36,148 bases of DNA from an uncultured Mollicutes bacterium (GCA_900550145.1 URRF01000012.1:1-36148); one strand, 5' to 3'. Positions 18,365 to 26,907 are shown, numbered from the stretch's first letter. The notes: generated by a model not told the origin, from the sequence alone. A program made the numbers and translations.

Positions 18365-19137
18365 TTTTCAATATAACAAACTATGAAATATAGAATATAA
18401 GAGATAAGTGCTAGTAAAATTATTCCTGTCATAACTAAATTTAAATTGAATACTTGTGAACCATACATAATTAGATATCCTATTCCTTCTTTTGAAACTA
18501 AGAGTTCACCCATTATAATACCTATTAAGCACATACTAACATTTATTTTTAATGAACTAACAATTGTATTTAAATTTCCTCTTAGAATTATCATTTTGTA
18601 TATTTGCCATTTAGAAGCATTTAAACTTTTCATTAGTTTTATTTTATTTTGATCAGTTGAATTAAAACCGTTTAAAATAGTTATAATACTGATTATTGTG
18701 GCTATTAGAAGTGCCATAAATATAATTGATTTTACATTTGCACCGATCCATATGATTAGTATAGGGCCTAGTGCAACTTTTGGTAAACTGTTTAAAATAG
18801 TAAGATATGGATCTAATACTTTAGATAAGAAATTATTCCACCATAATATACTAGCAATTATAATACCAATTATAATTGATAATGTAAAACTAATTAGGGT
18901 TTCGTATAGTGTAACTAATATGTGGTTAAATAAGTTATTATCTTTTGCTAAATTTATAATTGTTTTAAATATTAAGGAAGGTGATGATGTCAAAAAAGTA
19001 TTTATTATTTTATATTTTGCTAATAATTCCCATATAATTATAAACGTTATAAATATAAGTATTTGTGTAATAGCAATTAAGAATTTTTTCTTTTTCTTTT
19101 TCTTTAGAAAATTAATATGTTCATTACTGTATAACAT
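18346..19137 (-). CDS. ABC transporter permease, TauC/SsuC-type
   Basis: Membrane subunit of an uptake ABC transporter of the nitrate/sulfonate/pyrimidine-precursor family, 263 aa with about six TM helices. The EAA loop that contacts the ATPase is visible (LNASKWQIYKMIILRGNL, about residues 175-192), preceded by the characteristic LNSLPKVALGPILIIWIG. The N-terminus carries seven consecutive lysines, encoded by a repeated gaaaaa unit. RBS GGAAGGA; the start overlaps the end of the ATPase gene. Substrate cannot be told, and the partner binding protein is truncated. Confidence 0.9.
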   Translation of the reverse strand: MLYSNEHINFLKKKKKKKFLIAITQILIFITFIIIWELLAKYKIINTFLTSSPSLIFKTIINLAKDNNLFNHILVTLYETLISFTLSIIIGIIIASILWWNNFLSKVLDPYLTILNSLPKVALGPILIIWIGANVKSIIFMALLIATIISIITILNGFNSTDQNKIKLMKSLNASKWQIYKMIILRGNLNTIVSSLKINVSMCLIGIIMGELLVSKEGIGYLIMYGSQVFNLNLVMTGIILLALISYILYFIVCYIEKKLVKN

Positions 19138-19870
19138 CTAAATCCTTCCATATTTTATTGCAATACACATTATAATCTTTATTTAATCTGTTACTTATTG
19201 GGTCTTTTTTGTCATCTAAATCAATTTTGTATACTTTTTTTACAGTTGATGGCCTTTTTGATAGTACTATAATTATATCTGCCATACTTACTGCTTCTCC
19301 AACGTCATGTGTAACCATTATAGTGGTTTTCTTTTCTTTTTTTATTATGTTATATACATCATTTGCAATAAGTAATCTATTTTGATAATCTAGTGCAGAA
19401 AATGGTTCATCTAGTAAAAGTATATCTGGGTTTAACATAAGTGTTCTGATAAGTGCAACTCTTTGTTTCATTCCTCCTGATAATTCGTGTGGATATCTAT
19501 CTTTAAATTCATATAAATCATAGGATTTTAATAATTCTGTACATTTATTTATTATTTCATCATCTAAATTTTTATTTATTTTAGGACCTAATAAACAATT
19601 ATCCATTATACTTAACCAATCAAATAACGTATCTTGTTGAAACATATAACCACATTTTAAGTGATCTTTTTCAGTTATTATTTTCCCACTAGAAACGTTA
19701 TCTAATTTTGCTAAAATTGATAAGATGGTTGATTTACCGCATCCACTAGGACCTACAATTGCTACAAAATCTCCTTCATTTATAGTAAATGATATGTTTT
19801 TTAATGCTTCTATTTCTCCTTCCATATTGTGATAATTTTTCCCAACATTTTTAAATTCTAATAATTTCAT
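19124..19870 (-). CDS. ABC transporter ATP-binding protein, TauB/SsuB-type
   Basis: 248-aa ATPase with all motifs intact: Walker A GPSGCGKST (about 39-47), Q-loop FQQDTLFDW, signature LSGGMKQR, Walker B ILLLDEPFSALD and switch VTHD. It pairs with the permease at 18346 and overlaps it by 14 nt. Its start overlaps the stop of the binding-protein remnant in a TAATG arrangement, so the three genes were once a normal operon. The ATPase itself looks functional. Confidence 0.93.
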   Translation of the reverse strand: MKLLEFKNVGKNYHNMEGEIEALKNISFTINEGDFVAIVGPSGCGKSTILSILAKLDNVSSGKIITEKDHLKCGYMFQQDTLFDWLSIMDNCLLGPKINKNLDDEIINKCTELLKSYDLYEFKDRYPHELSGGMKQRVALIRTLMLNPDILLLDEPFSALDYQNRLLIANDVYNIIKKEKKTTIMVTHDVGEAVSMADIIIVLSKRPSTVKKVYKIDLDDKKDPISNRLNKDYNVYCNKIWKDLDVIQ

Positions 19871-20346
19871 TAATTATATGTGTTATCAACTAAATCATTA
19901 AATGGAACTTTTTCTTTAAGTTCACCTGCTAGTACCATTATTTCTTGTAAATGATCGAATGAATCTTTTTCTAATTTAGTTGTTTCATTCCATGTGTCTT
20001 GATTTTTATATCTATCTATTGATGTTTTTAATTCGTTTAAAGACATGTCTGGGAAAAAATTATATATTGATTTTGCGATAGTATTAGAATCATTTTCTCT
20101 TACAAATTTTAATCCGTTGTTTATTGCTTTTACAAATCCACTTATTATTTCTTTGTTATTTTTTATGTAACTACTTCTTGCATTGTAGCTAGTATATGGT
20201 GCTTTACCACCAAGTTCTCCAACAGATGCGACTATATATCCGTAGCCCTCATTTTCTACAGCACTAGCATTTGGTTCTCTTAATGATATGATAATCATTT
20301 GCTGAAAAAGGAGGGGTCTAAATTTCGACATTTTTCGTCTTTTCAT
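19870..20346 (-). pseudogene. Truncated substrate-binding protein of the ABC transporter (5' half missing)
   Basis: Only the C-terminal half of an SBP of the NMT1/SsuA type remains. Recognisable homology runs from about 20298 (LREPNASAVENEGYGYIVASVGE, then NKEIISGFVKAINNGLKFV) to the normal C-terminus. The frame upstream (MKRRKMSKFRPLLFQ) is unlike an SBP, has no signal peptide or lipobox and no ribosome binding site; intact family members are about 320-340 aa. The break lies near 20290-20300, where the sequence switches to the promoter region of the surface-protein locus. This looks like a deletion or insertion junction. Confidence 0.75.
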
Positions 20347-20347
20347 A

Positions 20348-20375
20348 TTGACAATAAGTGGCTATATGCTATAAT
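20348..20375 (+). promoter_or_regulatory. Strong sigma-A promoter of the surface-fibre locus
   Basis: Perfect TTGACA (20348-20353), 16-nt spacer, perfect TATAAT (20370-20375) with extended TG. It heads the gene run that starts at 20461. Confidence 0.8.
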
Positions 20376-20381
20376 ATATTT

Positions 20382-20460
20382 GTATTATAAAGGATATCGC
20401 AGTTAGAAGTATGTAAGTAGATGTACTTATCGTGCGTGACGAAAAAGGGGTAAGTATTGT
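20382..20460 (+). promoter_or_regulatory. Structured 5' leader
   Basis: A leader of about 79 nt that is less AT-rich than its surroundings. It has a 6-bp hairpin TAAGTA-GATG-TACTTA (20414-20429) within weaker outer CGCA/TGCG pairing, followed by the RBS AAAAAGGGG. It is too small to match a riboswitch class I know. Confidence 0.4.
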
Positions 20461-21192
20461 ATGGAAGGAAAGATAAAATTAAGCACTGAGAAACTTAAAC
20501 GTGAAAAAAAAGCGAAGAAGTTTTTTCGTATAGCGTTACTTCTTATCTTACTTTTATTGCTTATTTTGTATTTCGTTATAGGTATTATTTATAATAGTGG
20601 AAATTTTAGCATAACGCTAGACAAAAACTTGTACTTCGATAAAGGATTAATTGTTTATGATGATCCGAATTATAAAGTATACAGGACTGAGTTATATGCT
20701 CTATCTCCTAAATCGTTTGACAATGTTTCGTACAAATGGCTTCCAACGGACCTTGACAATCGAGGAGCAGGTTCCCATAATGGAGATAATTATCTTGCGT
20801 ATACTTTTTATGTGGAAAACATAGGTGATGATATATCTGATTATTGGAGTGAAGTTGTCATTGACGATGTTGTGAAACAAGTTGATGAAGCAGTTCGAAT
20901 TAGGATCTATAAGAATGGCAATGCTGTTACCTATGCTAAACTAGGTTCAAATGGTAGACCTGAAAAAGATACTGTACCGTTTGAATCTGATGATTTAGTG
21001 GTAAGTGATTATGTAGAAAACTTTAAACCAGGTGATATTGTAAGATATACAATAGTAATGTGGATTGAAGGAAATGATCCAGAGTGTACAGATAATATCT
21101 TAGGTGGCGAATTTAAAATTCATATGGGCTTTAATTCTGAACATATTGATGAACAAGAAAAGAAAGAGGTAGATTATGAAGAAAAGAAATGA
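20461..21192 (+). CDS. TasA/camelysin-like membrane-anchored surface protein, 243 aa
   Basis: Basic N-terminus, one TM helix (about 21-43), then an exported beta-rich domain. NYLAYTFYVENIGDDISDYW and the C-terminal WIEGNDPECTDNILGGEFKIHMGF match the TasA/camelysin-like architecture: a strand, an EGxDPEC loop, then a final strand. The three following paralogues carry the corresponding EGQD motif. Unlike them it lacks the YAWF motif after the TM helix, so it may stay membrane-bound as an anchor or base subunit (inference). First gene behind a strong promoter; base composition looks richer in GC than most neighbours. Confidence 0.7.
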   Translation: MEGKIKLSTEKLKREKKAKKFFRIALLLILLLLLILYFVIGIIYNSGNFSITLDKNLYFDKGLIVYDDPNYKVYRTELYALSPKSFDNVSYKWLPTDLDNRGAGSHNGDNYLAYTFYVENIGDDISDYWSEVVIDDVVKQVDEAVRIRIYKNGNAVTYAKLGSNGRPEKDTVPFESDDLVVSDYVENFKPGDIVRYTIVMWIEGNDPECTDNILGGEFKIHMGFNSEHIDEQEKKEVDYEEKK

Positions 21193-22441
21193 AAAACATG
21201 AAAAACGTGTTAAAAGAATGATCGTTGCTTGTGGACTTTGTGCAATAATCTTAACCGCTTCAACTTATGCATGGTTTATTGGTATGAAAACTGTTAATGT
21301 TACTGCCTTTGATGTAAAGATTGCTGCAATTGACAGCTTGTCTTTATCACTTAATGGTAAGGATTGGTCAGATACAGTTGAAATAAACGAAGCAAACCAT
21401 AAAACAGCTAGTTATGATGGTAATACAAATAGTTGGGGTGGAGAAGGATTAGTACCAATGTCATCAGTTGGTAAAATAGATACAACATCTTCAAGAATGA
21501 TACTATTTGAAAAAGGAAGCTTTACGGTTACACCTGGTGGTTATAGAATTATGGCTAGCCAAGTTAAAAACAATGGTGCAGAGGAAGCAAAGGGATACGT
21601 TGCATTTGATTTATTTATCAAGAATTTATCTGGTAATGAATATTATACAGAAAATAACGTATTAAATGAGGAAGCTATTTATTTAACTCCTGAATCAGAA
21701 GTTAAAGTTAATGCCGCAGGACTTGAGGGAGATACTGCAAATATAGAAAATTCTGGTATAGAAAACTCAGTAAGAGTTGCGTTTGCTCAAATCGGACGTG
21801 TAAAATCTACTCAACCAGAAACTGCAATCACAGGTATTACTTGTAATACAGCAGGTGATGTTACAGGTATATGTGATGATGTTCATACACAAATTTGGGA
21901 GCCAAATGATACAAAGCATGTTCAAAATGCCATAAATTGGTATACAAATTCTTGTAAGAAGAGAACTGGTGCTGATTTAACATTAGCAGAATCTTACAAT
22001 GGAACTTGTGGAACTGTTTCAAATGGAACAGCTTATCCTACATATGCTGTAAGTGGAACAATCATTGAAACAGACCAAGTAGATAACTATGATGGTGCTG
22101 AATATAATGGTTATGCTGGTTCTGTATCTGAAACAGCTGCTACTGGTAAATTAATGGCTTATCCATATTTTACTGATACTATGAAGAATTTAGAGGGAAA
22201 TGATCGTCCACAATTTATTACTTTAGCGCCAAACAGTGTAACAAAAGTAAGAATTTATGTTTACCTAGAAGGTCAAGATGTTGATAACTATGATTTTGCT
22301 TCATTAGGAAGACAAATTTCAGTTGCATTTGGATTTACTAAGGAAAGATATTATGGTGATGATATTAATTATAATGATCAAGAACCACATGGACCAGAAT
22401 TACCAACTAATGTAAATTCAAGAACTACAAAAGGTAATTAA
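21176..22441 (+). CDS. SipW-dependent-type surface filament protein 1, 421 aa
   Basis: Secreted or surface-anchored TasA-like subunit. N-terminus MKKRNEKHEKR, hydrophobic segment 14-30, then STYAWFIGMKTVNV, which resembles the h-region end of SipW-processed signal peptides (probable cleavage after TYA). The domain contains four cysteines (CNTAGDVTGIC, SCKKR, GTCGTV) and ends with VYLEGQDVDNYDFASLG...VAFGFTKERY. ATG 21176 overlaps the upstream gene by 17 nt with AAAGAGGT as RBS. It is strongly similar to the gene at 22473. Codon choice looks like that of a highly expressed gene, which fits a major structural subunit. Confidence 0.78.
   Translation: MKKRNEKHEKRVKRMIVACGLCAIILTASTYAWFIGMKTVNVTAFDVKIAAIDSLSLSLNGKDWSDTVEINEANHKTASYDGNTNSWGGEGLVPMSSVGKIDTTSSRMILFEKGSFTVTPGGYRIMASQVKNNGAEEAKGYVAFDLFIKNLSGNEYYTENNVLNEEAIYLTPESEVKVNAAGLEGDTANIENSGIENSVRVAFAQIGRVKSTQPETAITGITCNTAGDVTGICDDVHTQIWEPNDTKHVQNAINWYTNSCKKRTGADLTLAESYNGTCGTVSNGTAYPTYAVSGTIIETDQVDNYDGAEYNGYAGSVSETAATGKLMAYPYFTDTMKNLEGNDRPQFITLAPNSVTKVRIYVYLEGQDVDNYDFASLGRQISVAFGFTKERYYGDDINYNDQEPHGPELPTNVNSRTTKGN
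21266..21300 (+). repeat. 35-nt exact repeat shared by filament genes 1 and 2
   Basis: Identical to 22563-22597 and encodes YAWFIGMKTVN. A second exact match of 28 nt is 21753-21780 versus 23065-23092. These tracts could support recombination or gene conversion between the tandem genes. Confidence 0.8.
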
Positions 22442-22472
22442 TAGTTTATAAAGAAATTTAATAGGAGGAAAA

Positions 22473-23798
22473 ATGAAAAAGCGTAGTGAAAAGCAAAACA
22501 AAAAGATTAGAAATTTAGTGTTATTTTGTTCTTTATGCGCAATCCTACTATCTGTTTCAACATATGCATGGTTTATTGGTATGAAAACTGTTAATGTAGC
22601 TGAATTTGATGTTAAGATAGCTACAACAGAAGGATTATTCTTATCAATGGATGGTGCTGATTGGAAGTATGAATTAGATGCTAAAAATACAGCATCTTAT
22701 GAGGGAAATGCTAATACATGGGCAGATGGTGAAGGCGAAGGTCTTATTCCTATGTCATCAGTAGGTGATATGGATAAAGATTCATCAAGAATGAAATTAT
22801 ATGAAAAAGGAAGTTTAACTGTTTCACCAGGTGGATATAGACTTCTTGCTAGTAGAGTACATAATTATGATACTTTATTAAAGGAAGGTGGAACAGAATA
22901 TAAAGAAGGTAAAGGATATGTTGCATTTGACTTGTTTGTTAAAAACGTTTCAGGTGCAGAATACTATGTTCAAAACAACCCTTTAAATGAAGAAGCAATC
23001 TATTTAACTACAAATTCAACAGTTAAAGTTGCAAATGCTGGTGTAGATGGCGGTGTTGCTAATACTGGTATAGAAAACTCAGTAAGAGTTGCATTTGTTC
23101 AATTAGGACGTGTTAAAGCTGATACTACTGAAGCAGCTAATATTACTGGAATTACTTGTGCTGATAAAGAAGCAGGTGAAGGACAAGTTCAAGTAACTGG
23201 TATTTGTAGAGATGCTCAAATTTGGGAACCAAATGATGCAAAACATGAGCAAAATGCATTGAATTGGTATAAAACTTCATGCTTAAAAAGAAATGAAGAT
23301 GGAACTACCGTAATGGACAAAACATCTTATGGTACTGAAGAATGTACAGCAATAACAACAACTGAAGCAGTTCCTACTTATGCTATAAGCAGAAGAATTG
23401 ATATAGCTGATCAAGTTAATATTTATGATGGAACTAAGTTTAATAGTTATGTTGCTAACAGTGTGGATTATAAAACTTACGCTCAAGCAGAGGATAAATC
23501 TACTTATAAATTAGTTGATTTCCCATATTTCACAGATACTATGAAAAATATTGCTGGTGCAAATCGTCCACAATTTATGACTTTAGCACCAAATAGTATT
23601 ACTAAATTAAGAGTATATATTTATATTGAAGGACAAGACATAGATAACTATGATTTCGCTTCATTAGGTAAAAAGATTACTGTAAACTTTGGTTTCACTA
23701 AAGAAAGATACAAAGAATCTGATTATCCAGATTATAATGGACCAGAAACTGGTACTGATAGTGAACATACAGATAATCCAGCTCCAGTAGGACCTTAA
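22473..23798 (+). CDS. SipW-dependent-type surface filament protein 2, 441 aa
   Basis: Tandem paralogue of the 21176 product. Hydrophobic segment 14-30, STYAWFIGMKTVNVAEFDVKIA, then the same ordered landmarks: SSRMKLYEKGS, YRLLASRV, GYVAFDLFVKN, IENSVRVAF, QIWEPNDAKH, PYFTDTMKN, LAPNSITKLRVYIYIEGQDIDNYDFASLG. AGGAGG precedes ATG 22473, 31 nt after gene 1. It ends with an acidic, Pro-rich tail. Likely co-assembles with protein 1, or is an alternative subunit. Confidence 0.78.
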   Translation: MKKRSEKQNKKIRNLVLFCSLCAILLSVSTYAWFIGMKTVNVAEFDVKIATTEGLFLSMDGADWKYELDAKNTASYEGNANTWADGEGEGLIPMSSVGDMDKDSSRMKLYEKGSLTVSPGGYRLLASRVHNYDTLLKEGGTEYKEGKGYVAFDLFVKNVSGAEYYVQNNPLNEEAIYLTTNSTVKVANAGVDGGVANTGIENSVRVAFVQLGRVKADTTEAANITGITCADKEAGEGQVQVTGICRDAQIWEPNDAKHEQNALNWYKTSCLKRNEDGTTVMDKTSYGTEECTAITTTEAVPTYAISRRIDIADQVNIYDGTKFNSYVANSVDYKTYAQAEDKSTYKLVDFPYFTDTMKNIAGANRPQFMTLAPNSITKLRVYIYIEGQDIDNYDFASLGKKITVNFGFTKERYKESDYPDYNGPETGTDSEHTDNPAPVGP

Positions 23799-23852
23799 TT
23801 TAAAAATATAAACCAGATATTTAACATTACTGGTTAATACTAAAATATATGT

Positions 23853-23903
23853 AATAAAGGGTAATGTGGTTAAATGTTACCCTTTATTTATATATATATA
23901 TAT
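23853..23903 (+). terminator. 12-bp hairpin followed by a (TA)n tract upstream of filament gene 3
   Basis: Stem AATAAAGGGTAA/TTACCCTTTATT (23853-23864, 23877-23888) with a 12-nt loop. The tail is not a T-run but a TATATA simple repeat (23889-23903) that abuts the RBS GAGGTGG. It may be a terminator/attenuator separating the highly expressed genes 1-2 from gene 3. An AACCAG/CTGGTT hairpin lies just upstream (about 23810-23835). Confidence 0.6.
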
Positions 23904-23917
23904 GAGGTGGTGAATTA

Positions 23918-25042
23918 GTGAATAAGCAAATAAAATCAAATAAAAAAAGAAATATAGTAAAGAATAGTAATAAGAATAAAAGTGTTAAAAAATCAGAAAA
24001 CAAAAATAATATATTTCTATTACAGAAATTCAATTTGAAAATTACTCCTTTGATAATTTTGTTATCTGGAATATTGCTTATATTCTCATCTTATGCATGG
24101 TTTTCTGTTAATTTAAATGTTAAGGTAAAAACATTTAATATGTTGGTTTCTAAAAATGGGGGACTAACAATATCGCTTGATGCAATAAATTATGATACAT
24201 TTGTTGAGATATCTGCAGATAAACTTATTAAAGAACTTAAACTTACATACCCGAATAATACTAGCCAGTGGGCTGGTAATGGATTAGTTCCTGTTTCAAC
24301 AAATGGTATATTGGATTCTAATTCGAATTATTATCATATATGTACAACTTCAGGTGTAAGATACAGAAATAGAACAAAGGAAAATGGTTTTGTTACTACA
24401 ACACCTGCAAATGAGAGTATATCAAGAGAATTTAATAATTTCATTGCATTTGATTTATTTTTAAAGAATGTTAGTGGTTCACCTATACCTGATAATTTGT
24501 ATTTGGAAACTGGCACAGAATTTGGGATAGATGATGATGCAAAAGAAGAAATGAGGGGACTTTTTAATTCTGTTAGATTGGGATTTTTGAAGATAGGAAG
24601 CATGCCAACTAATACAAATCCAACGGTTATACAGAATTTGAAATGTAATAATAATTGTGAGTCTGTAATATATGAACCAAATAGTTCAAATCATACAAAT
24701 TTATCAATTGAAAGGGCTTTGCAATATGGTGTTAATTTGGTTGATGGTGAGTATTTTCCAACTTATGGTTGTATAAAAACTGGTGGACCTATATACGTTA
24801 AAAATGCTGTTAGTGGTTCTCCTAATTTAGACCCAAATTACTTTGCATTACAAAAAACGGTAAAAGAGGGTGATTTTACTGATCCACTCTTTGAGATACC
24901 GGATGGTGTGACAAAGGTAAGAGTATATTTGTGGATAGAGGGACAAGATATTGATAGTTTGGAAACAGATTCTTCTGGATCTGATATATCTGTTTCTATA
25001 AATCTAATAAAAGACACAAAGGGATATTCTGATATAGAATAA
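23918..25042 (+). CDS. SipW-dependent-type surface filament protein 3, 374 aa
   Basis: Divergent paralogue of proteins 1 and 2. It has a longer Lys/Asn-rich cytosolic N-terminus (1-40), TM helix about 42-58, then SYAWFSVNLNVKVKTFNM. Shared landmarks are ISREFNNFIAFDLFLKNVSG, FNSVRLGFLKIG, IYEPNSSNHTN, and the C-terminal VTKVRVYLWIEGQDIDSLE with a final strand SVSINLI. GTG 23918 is preceded by GAGGTGG at 7 nt. It has lower GC than genes 1-2, which fits a minor subunit. Confidence 0.75.
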   Translation: MNKQIKSNKKRNIVKNSNKNKSVKKSENKNNIFLLQKFNLKITPLIILLSGILLIFSSYAWFSVNLNVKVKTFNMLVSKNGGLTISLDAINYDTFVEISADKLIKELKLTYPNNTSQWAGNGLVPVSTNGILDSNSNYYHICTTSGVRYRNRTKENGFVTTTPANESISREFNNFIAFDLFLKNVSGSPIPDNLYLETGTEFGIDDDAKEEMRGLFNSVRLGFLKIGSMPTNTNPTVIQNLKCNNNCESVIYEPNSSNHTNLSIERALQYGVNLVDGEYFPTYGCIKTGGPIYVKNAVSGSPNLDPNYFALQKTVKEGDFTDPLFEIPDGVTKVRVYLWIEGQDIDSLETDSSGSDISVSINLIKDTKGYSDIE

Positions 25043-25055
25043 ATGGGAGGTAATT

Positions 25056-25196
25056 ATGAAAGAAAAAAGGAAAGTTGATTTTGATTTATCTGCTCTTTCG
25101 TTAAAAGAGTTAGTTGAAGTGTATCAAGATATTACCAATTTTATTCAGTTTTTAGATGAAAGTGTAATAGAAGAGGCGGGTGGAAATAATGAATAA
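25056..25196 (+). CDS. Small acidic protein, 46 aa
   Basis: Short gene inside the operon: ATG 25056 follows GGGAGG by 5 nt and the stop overlaps the next start. The product has a basic N-terminus (MKEKRKVDFD) and an amphipathic helix (ALSLKELVEVYQDITNFIQFLDESVIEEA); no TM or signal peptide. The strong RBS, 13-nt gap to the previous gene and translational overlap with the next argue that it is real. It could be a small partner or adaptor of the 544-aa protein downstream; this is inference. Confidence 0.65.
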   Translation: MKEKRKVDFDLSALSLKELVEVYQDITNFIQFLDESVIEEAGGNNE

Positions 25197-26823
25197 TTTT
25201 TATGAGTTTATAAAAAAAGATATAGAATCAAAAAAGAATTTACTTTCTACTTTGCCTACTAAAACTAAGACAAATAAAAGAAAATATAATCAGGAATTAG
25301 AAAAAATAAGAAAGAAGTATGATGAGTATAGGTTAAGTACTAGGAATTATTTGGTTGCGAAGAGTAAAAAAATTGATATAAAAGATAATAGAGAAGATGT
25401 TGATAAGTTAAAAAAGAAAATACTTGAGTTAAATAATGTAAAGTTTTTGTTGAACCCAACTAATACTTATTTAGAAAAGATGGGATTTGATGAACTTTTA
25501 TATAAAATAAATAATTTTGATACTTTTAATTTTGATTCGCTTAACGATATAATAAACGGATTTTTAGATAAGTTTTCGTTAGTAGGTATATTACTTACTG
25601 GGGATGATTTTGATTATACTTGTTATGTACATGAGTATATGACTTCATATTTAAAGGCGAGTCGTAGTGCTTCAAAAGATTATAGTAAGGTATCTGAAAT
25701 ATTCGAACAGATTTATTGGGTAAATCCGGATTTAATACATCATATTGAGCTTAATTTTAGGAAACTTATAAAAATTAATGAAAAGAAATTTACTAATTAT
25801 ATAGTTGAACTTCAAAAAGAAGTAATGGAGAAAAATGGTATTACTAATTATGCTGCTTGTTTAGAAAAATTACAAGAACAGTATATTGATTTAAATCTTT
25901 ATAAAAGGGAAAATGTTAGTGATATTATTGAGTTATCTAAGAAGAATGTAATTAATATAGAACAATATATGCCTGGAAATAAGGTAAGAACTATGGCTTT
26001 TATGTCTTTGATACCAGAGGGCATTGATTATAGTGATAATAAAACTATGAAGAAAATTTGTTTTTCGTTGGAAAAATTACGAGATAATATTGATGAATTT
26101 AATAATTATCTTTTGTTTGAACCATTATTTTTGAATTTTAAGGAGGAATATGAGAAATTAATTCCTACTGGAGATAAAAAAGAGGAGTATAAGGGTTTAA
26201 AATTAGTTTTAGATGAAATTGATAAGAAGGAAAATGAATTAGATAAGTTAAATAAGAAAATATTTGGTGGAAGACCTGGTTTATTTGAATTTAAGAATGA
26301 TAATGATTTGAAAAAACTAAAAGCAGAATCTGTTATAAAGGCAAAGGAATTATATGATTTATATAGGAAGTATGATGAGGAATATTTTAAGGATAAAGTT
26401 ATGAGTATATTAAGTAATACTTTGACTGTATCTGATTTGTTGAATTTATATTATAGTTTTGATTATCTTAAGAAATTAGTTATTCAAAAAGTGTTTAAGT
26501 TAACAGATTATGATAGTATAGTTAGACATAGTAAGGAATTTGATGAGTTTGCTATGAATCCAACTAATGTGATAGTTGCTGGTATACCTGTGTTTGAGAG
26601 TGTAAATATACCTAGAATTATTGCTAATAAATATAGATTAAATAATATTAAAATGACTGAGGAAGATCTTAGTCCAGAGAATTTAAAAATTCTTGAAAAT
26701 AAGTTATTACTGATATTAAGAGTTGATAAGATAAATAGTAGTAATATTACTATTGATGATGTTTGGTTTATTTCGCAAGTTGATAAAATTATTGAAAAAG
26801 AAAATAAAAATGCAAATGTTTAA
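25189..26823 (+). CDS. Cytosolic helical protein of unknown function, 544 aa
   Basis: Not recognised. No signal peptide or TM. The N-terminal 100 residues are Lys/Glu-rich and likely coiled coil (ELEKIRKKYDEYRLSTRNYL, DVDKLKKKILEL). The middle is helical, with another coiled-coil segment at about 345-390. A Zn-protease HEXXH motif is not present, although YVHEYMTSY superficially looks like one. ATG 25189 (8-nt overlap with the 46-aa gene, GGTGG upstream) is preferred over GTG 25180. Its position between the filament genes and the large surface protein suggests an assembly or regulatory factor. Confidence 0.7.
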   Translation: MNNFYEFIKKDIESKKNLLSTLPTKTKTNKRKYNQELEKIRKKYDEYRLSTRNYLVAKSKKIDIKDNREDVDKLKKKILELNNVKFLLNPTNTYLEKMGFDELLYKINNFDTFNFDSLNDIINGFLDKFSLVGILLTGDDFDYTCYVHEYMTSYLKASRSASKDYSKVSEIFEQIYWVNPDLIHHIELNFRKLIKINEKKFTNYIVELQKEVMEKNGITNYAACLEKLQEQYIDLNLYKRENVSDIIELSKKNVINIEQYMPGNKVRTMAFMSLIPEGIDYSDNKTMKKICFSLEKLRDNIDEFNNYLLFEPLFLNFKEEYEKLIPTGDKKEEYKGLKLVLDEIDKKENELDKLNKKIFGGRPGLFEFKNDNDLKKLKAESVIKAKELYDLYRKYDEEYFKDKVMSILSNTLTVSDLLNLYYSFDYLKKLVIQKVFKLTDYDSIVRHSKEFDEFAMNPTNVIVAGIPVFESVNIPRIIANKYRLNNIKMTEEDLSPENLKILENKLLLILRVDKINSSNITIDDVWFISQVDKIIEKENKNANV

Positions 26824-26870
26824 TCGTTTGTGTTTTTTTGTTTAAAATTATACAAAAAAATGTCGTATTA

Positions 26871-26879
26871 TGTTATAAT
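26871..26879 (+). promoter_or_regulatory. Extended -10 promoter for the 1184-aa surface protein operon
   Basis: TATAAT at 26874-26879 with TG one base upstream; no good -35. The following stretch tgtatttgtattata nearly matches the one after the 20370 -10 (tatatttgtattata), so the two transcription units may share a control element. Confidence 0.5.
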
Positions 26880-26907
26880 GTATTTGTATTATAGGAAGGT
26901 GTAAGTT

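Noticed and set aside
18446..19141. Plus-strand frames opposite the ABC permease
   Set aside because: Shadows of a well-supported permease with an intact EAA loop on the other strand.
25629..25655. VHEYMTSY in the 544-aa protein as a zinc-protease site
   Set aside because: It lacks the second His of HEXXH and there is no downstream ligand motif.
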